Of a DNA stretch of 64,000 nt, positions 59,867 through 64,000 are shown piece by piece; the stretch's first letter is position 1, and every line of letters begins with the position of its first letter. The position numbers and the translations under genes were made by a program. The notes under the pieces are model-generated. The model had not been told where the DNA came from. It was given only the letters and a program-made list of their open reading frames with translations, and did not search any database. Origin of the DNA: Methylocystis bryophila (lineage in GTDB: Bacteria; Pseudomonadota; Alphaproteobacteria; Rhizobiales; Beijerinckiaceae); contig NZ_AP027149.1 of the NCBI RefSeq assembly GCF_027925445.1, forward strand, positions 3,050,501 to 3,114,500. The letters are read 5' to 3'.

Positions 59867-60334
59867 ATGACGCCGCGCTGGAAATCGTGTAGCGCCCTCG
59901 CGCGCCTCGCGATCGCCGCCTTCGCCCTTTCGGGCGCCGCCAGGGCCGCCGATTACTACGGCCCCGGACCGGGGCCATCAATCGCGCCCGCCTATCCGCC
60001 GCCGTATCCGCCGCCCCCTCCCCCGCCGCCCTATCCGCCGCCGCCGGCAGTCGGGGTGGTTGTTGCGCCTCCCGGCCCGGCCTACCCGTATTTCTGGGGC
60101 GGCCAGCGCTACTGCTGGTACGACGACGCCTGGAACGGTCCCGGCTGGTATTGGTGTGGCGCCGCTTGGCGACAGGGCGTCGGCTGGGGCGGTCCCTACG
60201 GCTGGAACCGCTGGGTTTGGCGCGGCTGGCGCGGTTGGCGCGGCTGGGACAGCGGCTGGCGTCCTGGACCGCCTGGCGGTTGGCGCGGCGGGCCGCACGG
60301 CGGCTGGGGCGGACCGCACGAGAGGTGGCGTTAG
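59867..60334 (+). CDS. Secreted Pro/Gly/Trp-rich protein
   Basis: 155 aa. Signal peptide (residues about 1-27, AFALSGAARA), a proline-tyrosine run (PPYPPPPPPPPYPPPPA), then a Cys-containing CWYDDAWNGPGWYWC, and a Trp/Arg/Gly repeat WRGWRGWRGWDSGW. Probably a cell-envelope protein of low complexity; no known fold. ggagga ribosome site. Ends inside a type 2 repeat (60332-60386). Confidence 0.85.
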   Translation: MTPRWKSCSALARLAIAAFALSGAARAADYYGPGPGPSIAPAYPPPYPPPPPPPPYPPPPAVGVVVAPPGPAYPYFWGGQRYCWYDDAWNGPGWYWCGAAWRQGVGWGGPYGWNRWVWRGWRGWRGWDSGWRPGPPGGWRGGPHGGWGGPHERWR

Positions 60335-60386
60335 AGCGCGGCGTTTTCTGCGTTCAGGCGATTCCGTCTGAACGCAGCGTGATCAA
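60332..60386. repeat. Dispersed repeat, type 2, partial copy with strong hairpin
   Basis: ctgcgttcag-gcgattccgt-ctgaacgcag forms a 10-bp stem at 60348-60377, overlapping the stop codon region of the preceding gene; could act as a terminator without T-run. Confidence 0.8.
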
Positions 60387-60633
60387 GCGCTCGCTTCCGC
60401 CCTCGCTCGAACCGAAGATTTGAGAAAGCCCGGCGGCCTGCCGGGTTTCATCTCGCGCAAAACGCCGAGGCTTGGGCGCAAAGTGCGCAAAATGACGCAT
60501 TGCAAGCGTTATGGCTAAAAATCTCCTAACAAAAGCCACATCCTGCGCTGAAAGTGGATGCCGTCGGCGGTGCGGGGGGCACGCCTCCCCCCTCCGGGTC
60601 GAAGTCGACCCCGTCGGCAGGACGGGAGACGCC

Positions 60634-60975
60634 ATGCTCAGACTCGAGAGTCTCATTCCCTGCTCGCTGGTCGCCCAAGAGCGGCTGATGGTGAGGAAAT
60701 CCAGCGCGGAGGACGGCTGCGCGGGCCGGGCCATTTTCGCGCTCGTCACGCTAGCGGCGGAGCTTTCGGGCTTGAACGGCACGCCCGTCCATGAACGGCT
60801 CGAGCGCCTTTGGGAAGCCGAGGAAGACCGCGCGGGCGAACGCGACCGGTTCAGCGAGATCGTCACCGAGGAGCTCTTCGCCGTCGGCTTCACCTTCTTC
60901 CCGGCTTCGGCGACAGAGCTTGTGGAGAGAATCGCAAGCCGCATCGAGCGCGAGAGCTGCTGGCTCGCGGCTTGA
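60634..60975 (+). CDS. Hypothetical protein
   Basis: 113 aa, not recognised. ATG at 60634 behind gggag. Acidic, helical: SAEDGCAGRAIFALVTLAAE, HERLERLWEAEEDRAGERDR, ELFAVGFTFFPASATELVER. No signal or membrane segment. Nothing in the surroundings fixes a role. Confidence 0.6.
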   Translation: MLRLESLIPCSLVAQERLMVRKSSAEDGCAGRAIFALVTLAAELSGLNGTPVHERLERLWEAEEDRAGERDRFSEIVTEELFAVGFTFFPASATELVERIASRIERESCWLAA

Positions 60976-60994
60976 ACGGAACGGAGCCGCGGCT

Positions 60995-61102
60995 CTAACG
61001 GAGCAGTAGAGCCGCGACTCGTCCAGCGAAAAAGCACGCGAGGAGGAACGGGCCGTAGCGCATCGCGAAGAGCATCACCACTTGTGCGTCGGGACCCTGC
61101 AT
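60995..61102 (-). CDS. Candidate small membrane protein (35 aa)
   Basis: ATG at 61102 is preceded by GGGGGAG five bases upstream on the minus strand. The translated peptide starts MQGPDAQVVMLFAMRYGPF and has a hydrophobic second half (LLACFFAGRVAALLL), a single potential helix with a final Arg. Such short genes are easily missed, but chance occurrence cannot be excluded without comparison. Confidence 0.4.
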   Translation of the reverse strand: MQGPDAQVVMLFAMRYGPFLLACFFAGRVAALLLR

Positions 61103-61527
61103 TTGCTCCCCCTATCGGAATGATCTTTCAGTAACGCGCGATTCGTAGCGCACCTTCAGTGAACGGCGTTATGGTTAACAACAGGTTAACCTCGCTCGCG
61201 GCTCGTTCTTTCCCCTTCAGACGTTCAGACTTTCCGCGACGGCGCCCGCGCGCTTGCGGCCATTCCGCGGCATCGAGTCGCGCGTATTCTGCGATCCCCG
61301 ATTGCTTTGACGAAAGGGCCGGCGCCGTCGCGTGCGGAATTCCCTTGGGCGGCGCCTTCGAGAAAGCGAGCGACGACTCCACCGCAGATATGCGCCGGCG
61401 CAATCGCATCGCGGGCTGGCAGATTCTGACTTGCGCAATAGTTGCGAGGCTGTTTACTGCCGGCGTCCGTAAGCTTGGCAGGATTTTCAGCACGGCGAGG
61501 GCGTGGACAGCTTCGCAAGGGGAACCG
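61103..61527. other. Upstream region of the guanidinium exporter gene
   Basis: About 425 bases. A stem ctgcc/ggcag around ggcgtccgtaagctt lies at 61458-61482. I looked for guanidine riboswitches (ykkC and the paired ACGR hairpins of mini-ykkC) and did not find a convincing one. Confidence 0.4.
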
Positions 61528-61839
61528 ATGGGCTGGGTGATTCTTCTTCTCGCGGGACTTTTCGAGATCGTCTGGGCCGTGGCGCTGAAATATTGGGGCT
61601 TTGGGAAAGCCTTGCCCTCAGCCGGCATTCTCGCCGCGATGGGAGCAAGCGCGGGACTCCTGAGTCTCGCCCTCCGTTCGCTGCCGGTCGGCACGGCCTA
61701 TGCGATCTGGACAGGCATCGGCGTCGCGGGGACCACGGCGCTCGGCGTCTATCTCTTCGACGAGCCGGCGACGCCGATGCGTCTCGGCTGCATTGGGCTC
61801 ATCCTCCTGGGGATGGTCGGGCTGAAGCTCGCCTCGTAG
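61528..61839 (+). CDS. sugE: SMR-family guanidinium exporter (Gdx/SugE)
   Basis: 103 aa, four helices. Begins GWVILLLAGLFEIVWAVALK, then LPVGTAYAIWTGIGVAGTTA and MRLGCIGLILLGMVGLKL, very close to the SugE/Gdx subtype with its proton/guanidinium Glu (E13). Dimerises in the inner membrane and exports guanidinium or small quaternary ammonium compounds. aagggga ribosome site. Convergent with the amidinotransferase gene, only about 60 bases apart. Confidence 0.92.
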   Translation: MGWVILLLAGLFEIVWAVALKYWGFGKALPSAGILAAMGASAGLLSLALRSLPVGTAYAIWTGIGVAGTTALGVYLFDEPATPMRLGCIGLILLGMVGLKLAS

Positions 61840-61899
61840 ACGCCCCGAGCTTGCCGACGCCGTTATCGCGAGCGAAGCGGAAGAGCGCCGCTCTACTCC

Positions 61900-63018
61900 T
61901 TAAAAATAGCTTTCCAACCTCCCCCGCCGACGCACGTCAAGCGTCGCGCAATGGAAGGAGCCGCCGAAGGGCGCGTAATGCAGGAAAGGACAAGGAATGG
62001 GCTCCAGCCCCCAATCCTTCATCGCCTGCATCGTGCGCTTATGATGCGGATCGACGACGACGCGTCTTTCATCCAGCATCAGGATATTCATGTTGAGCCA
62101 TTTGCCGCAGAGCGAGGCGAGCTTCAAAAGCCGATCCTCGATCGGATCGGGCTCGGGGGCGATGAGAATCTCCCATTTCTTCATGATCGGCGGCAGCGCG
62201 TCGACGTCGACATAATCCGGATTGACGAGGAAGCGGCCGGGCCCAAGCGGCAGAACCGTCGTGTCTATGTGCATCGGCATGCGGCAACGGCTCGGGACTT
62301 CGTGAATGCGATAGTCCTCGCCCAGATGCCGGCGCAGCCATTCGATGCCGAAGGCGTTGGTCACATTGCTGCGCAAGGCGAAAATATCGCGGCCGCAGCG
62401 GAAGAAATCGGCCGCATCGAAGACCGGCTCGAACTCGGTCAGAATGTAATCGATCGGCGCGCCTTCCTCCGGGATCTTGAAGTCGCCATCATAGAGATCG
62501 TCGAGGAGCTGGGGCTTGGGCGCCGCGGTCCAGCGGGCGCCTTTCCTGAAGTATTCCTTGATGAGCCCGCGATAGGAATGTGTCTCGAAATAGCGGCAGG
62601 GCCAGGCCATCGGCGTCTCGATGATCTCCTCGCCGATGACGAGCAGGCTGTCGCGCGGACAGGAATTGCAAAAGCCGCGCGACGACCAGCCCGGCGCGCC
62701 GAATCTCCGGCGATAGTCGACGGCGTCGGGCCGCCGCACGGTCACGCCGAGCGATTCGAGCAGCGCGACAAAGCCGTCGAGCTCGCGCTGAGCGGGCTTC
62801 ACGAGAAATTCCGGATAGCGGAACCCGCCGGCCCAAGCCTGCGCACGCGCGGCGAAGCCCGGAATATTGCAGGAGACGACGGGGTGATCGGAGGGGATCG
62901 TCGCGCCCTCGAGGCGACCGACGACGATCTCCTCGAGCGGGTCCCATTCATTATGCGAGCAAACGGGCGAAGGCGCAGTCTGCGCACCAATTGCGCCGTC
63001 GCGCGCCAATTCATCCAT
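61900..63018 (-). CDS. Glycine amidinotransferase-like (AGAT family) enzyme
   Basis: 372 aa from ATG 63018. Matches AGAT: EFEPVFDAADFFRCGRDIF (D202), NAFGIEWLRRHLGEDYR, MPMHIDTTVLPLGPG (H250), WLNMNILMLDERRV and GGSFHCATLDVRRRG with catalytic C357. It transfers an amidino group from arginine to an amine such as glycine, making guanidino compounds. The DxxR-type N-terminal SHNEWDPLEEIVVGRLEGA is present. The acceptor in bacteria is variable (guanidinoacetate or toxin-type precursors). Neighbour of a guanidinium exporter. Confidence 0.92.
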   Translation of the reverse strand: MDELARDGAIGAQTAPSPVCSHNEWDPLEEIVVGRLEGATIPSDHPVVSCNIPGFAARAQAWAGGFRYPEFLVKPAQRELDGFVALLESLGVTVRRPDAVDYRRRFGAPGWSSRGFCNSCPRDSLLVIGEEIIETPMAWPCRYFETHSYRGLIKEYFRKGARWTAAPKPQLLDDLYDGDFKIPEEGAPIDYILTEFEPVFDAADFFRCGRDIFALRSNVTNAFGIEWLRRHLGEDYRIHEVPSRCRMPMHIDTTVLPLGPGRFLVNPDYVDVDALPPIMKKWEILIAPEPDPIEDRLLKLASLCGKWLNMNILMLDERRVVVDPHHKRTMQAMKDWGLEPIPCPFLHYAPFGGSFHCATLDVRRRGRLESYF

Positions 63019-63358
63019 CTTATTGGCCTCCCAAAAAGAAGTTTTAATTTCAGCCGTAGCTATGACAAGCCGCGTGCGCAGCGGCAAGTCGGGTGTCCAG
63101 GCATTCGGACCGGCTCCGCCTGGCGCGGTGACGCAGAAGCCGGGCAAGGCGCCGGCGGCGCGCGCGGCGTCCCCTTTCAAGAGAATCGCCGTACTGTTGC
63201 AAAAAAGAGACGTCCGATAAAAATCGTCACTGGCCGAGCATCCGAATCACTAAAGTATTTGTCAGCTGTTGCTCGGGCCCTTTATCTTCACAAAATTCGC
63301 AGCCGCGGAATTATATCCGCCGTTTTGCGTATCAGAAGACGAATGCGGGGGCGATTCC
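63019..63358. other. Gap between amidinotransferase and glycine-rich protein
   Basis: About 340 bases, no convincing gene. It must hold divergent promoters for both neighbours; 63220-63340 is relatively A+T-rich. Confidence 0.45.
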
Positions 63359-64000
63359 ATGTCGGAGCTACCGGCTTTCCTTTCTCTTGGTCCCCGGCGG
63401 TGCATCCTGTCTGCTCAAAGCTTGCGGGCGGGCGCGGCCGCGATCGTCCTGACGCCCTTCATGCTGGCGTCGCCGGGCTTCGCGCAGTCCGTCGGCGGCG
63501 CGGGCGGCCCAGACCCTTATGGCGCTCCCGGAGGGAGTGGCGGCGGGGGCTATACGGGTGTCGCGGGCGGCGCCGGCAGCGGCAATCTCGGCCCCCTTGG
63601 CGATGGAGCGGGCGGCGGCGGCGGCGGGCCGGGTGGCGGCCAGGGCGGCGCGGGTGGCGGAACCAATCCAGGGGCCGGCGGGACAGCTGGCGCCTCGGGC
63701 GGCAATGCGAATAACAGCGAAGGCGGCGGCGGCGGCGGTGGCGGTGGACTGAACGGTTTCGTCGGCTCTGGCATTTCGGGCTCCGTGAGCTTCGCGGGCG
63801 GCTCCGGTGGGGCTGGCGGAAATCAGTATAACGGAGTTCCGACAGGGGCCGTGGGCAACAGCGGCGGGGGCGGCGGAGGCGGCGCCGGCGGCTACGGCGC
63901 GGTTCTCACTGGCGCGTCGGCATCGGGAACATCCGGCATCCTCGCGGGCGGCAACGGCGGCGTCGGAGGATTCGGCAACACCGGCGGCAGTGGGGGCGAC
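63359..64000 (+). CDS. Glycine-rich exported surface protein, 5' part (runs off window)
   Basis: Open from ATG 63359 to the end of the window (214 codons). A long signal-like region (LRAGAAAIVLTPFMLASPGFA, cleavage near FAQ) is followed by about 170 residues in which more than half are glycine, with Ala, Ser and Asn (GGAGGGTNPGAGGTAGASGG and similar). This is typical of the passenger start of large autotransporter-like or surface proteins; the barrel or other anchor would be beyond the window. Confidence 0.75.
   Translation, partial: MSELPAFLSLGPRRCILSAQSLRAGAAAIVLTPFMLASPGFAQSVGGAGGPDPYGAPGGSGGGGYTGVAGGAGSGNLGPLGDGAGGGGGGPGGGQGGAGGGTNPGAGGTAGASGGNANNSEGGGGGGGGGLNGFVGSGISGSVSFAGGSGGAGGNQYNGVPTGAVGNSGGGGGGGAGGYGAVLTGASASGTSGILAGGNGGVGGFGNTGGSGGD

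Noticed and set aside
61128..61527. Guanidine riboswitch upstream of sugE
   Set aside because: No paired ACGR hairpins (mini-ykkC) and no ykkC core visible.

Overview
This window looks like chromosomal DNA of an alphaproteobacterium, most likely of the Hyphomicrobiales (Rhizobiales). The base composition is high in G+C (about two thirds by eye). Several gene blocks are typical of that order: pcm-surE-serS, dusB-ntrB-ntrC-ntrY-ntrX, dapF followed by an MtaB-type methylthiotransferase, dapA-smpB followed by a convergent NYN-domain gene, and lemA-M48 peptidase. Dispersed palindromic intergenic repeats also resemble those seen in rhizobial relatives. A Methylocystaceae or Beijerinckiaceae-like host is my guess, but no diagnostic metabolic gene such as pmo, mxa or nif is present.

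Layout. 1-15.2 kb, almost all on the minus strand: an NlpD-like lipoprotein cut by the window edge, pcm, surE, serS, a RimJ-like acetyltransferase, thrC, a small CoxF-like protein, ctaB, and the full nitrogen regulatory block ntrX-ntrY-ntrC-ntrB-dusB. 15.3-21.9 kb: a coiled-coil protein with a TTG start, a secreted protein, an ECF sigma factor overlapping a membrane-anchored VWA protein, tRNA-Arg(CCT), a two-domain PPK2/PAP and a SnoaL-like protein. 21.9-25.8 kb: a low-G+C island carrying an AAA ATPase with a DUF3696-type C-terminus and a putative TOPRIM partner. The island is bounded by two diverged copies of the 3' end of a GyrI-like gene, with a truncated SDR gene at one edge. This is the best candidate for an undescribed (defence-type) system.

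25.9-42 kb: dapF-mtaB, a TerC family protein, an M48 peptidase with LemA, a DUF2336 protein, a beta-lactamase-fold protein with a cysteine-rich tail plus DUF1491, a pentapeptide-repeat protein, a KefB-like antiporter, a Tat-exported amidohydrolase and an FtsX-type permease. 42-47 kb: a stress-type cluster (cold shock protein, KGG/DUF2795 pair, PepSY-like, DUF4142, PRC-barrel) with three candidate EcfG-type promoters. 46.8-53.4 kb: a two-component system divergent from a DUF2946-like, TonB receptor and PepSY-TM metal-uptake cluster. 53.4-64 kb: soluble lytic transglycosylase, dapA-smpB, NYN protein, DsbB, YqaA-type protein, small secreted and hypothetical proteins, a Gdx/SugE guanidinium exporter convergent with an AGAT-type amidinotransferase, and the start of a glycine-rich surface protein that runs off the end.

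Co-translation is common. Stop and start codons overlap by 4 bases at surE/pcm, ctaB/coxF, dusB/ntrB, sigma/VWA, dapF/mtaB, YqaA/dsbB and regulator/kinase. Intergenic regions are rich in three families of palindromic repeats, several of which can form long hairpins. All functional names are from reading the translated sequences by eye; no database search was run.
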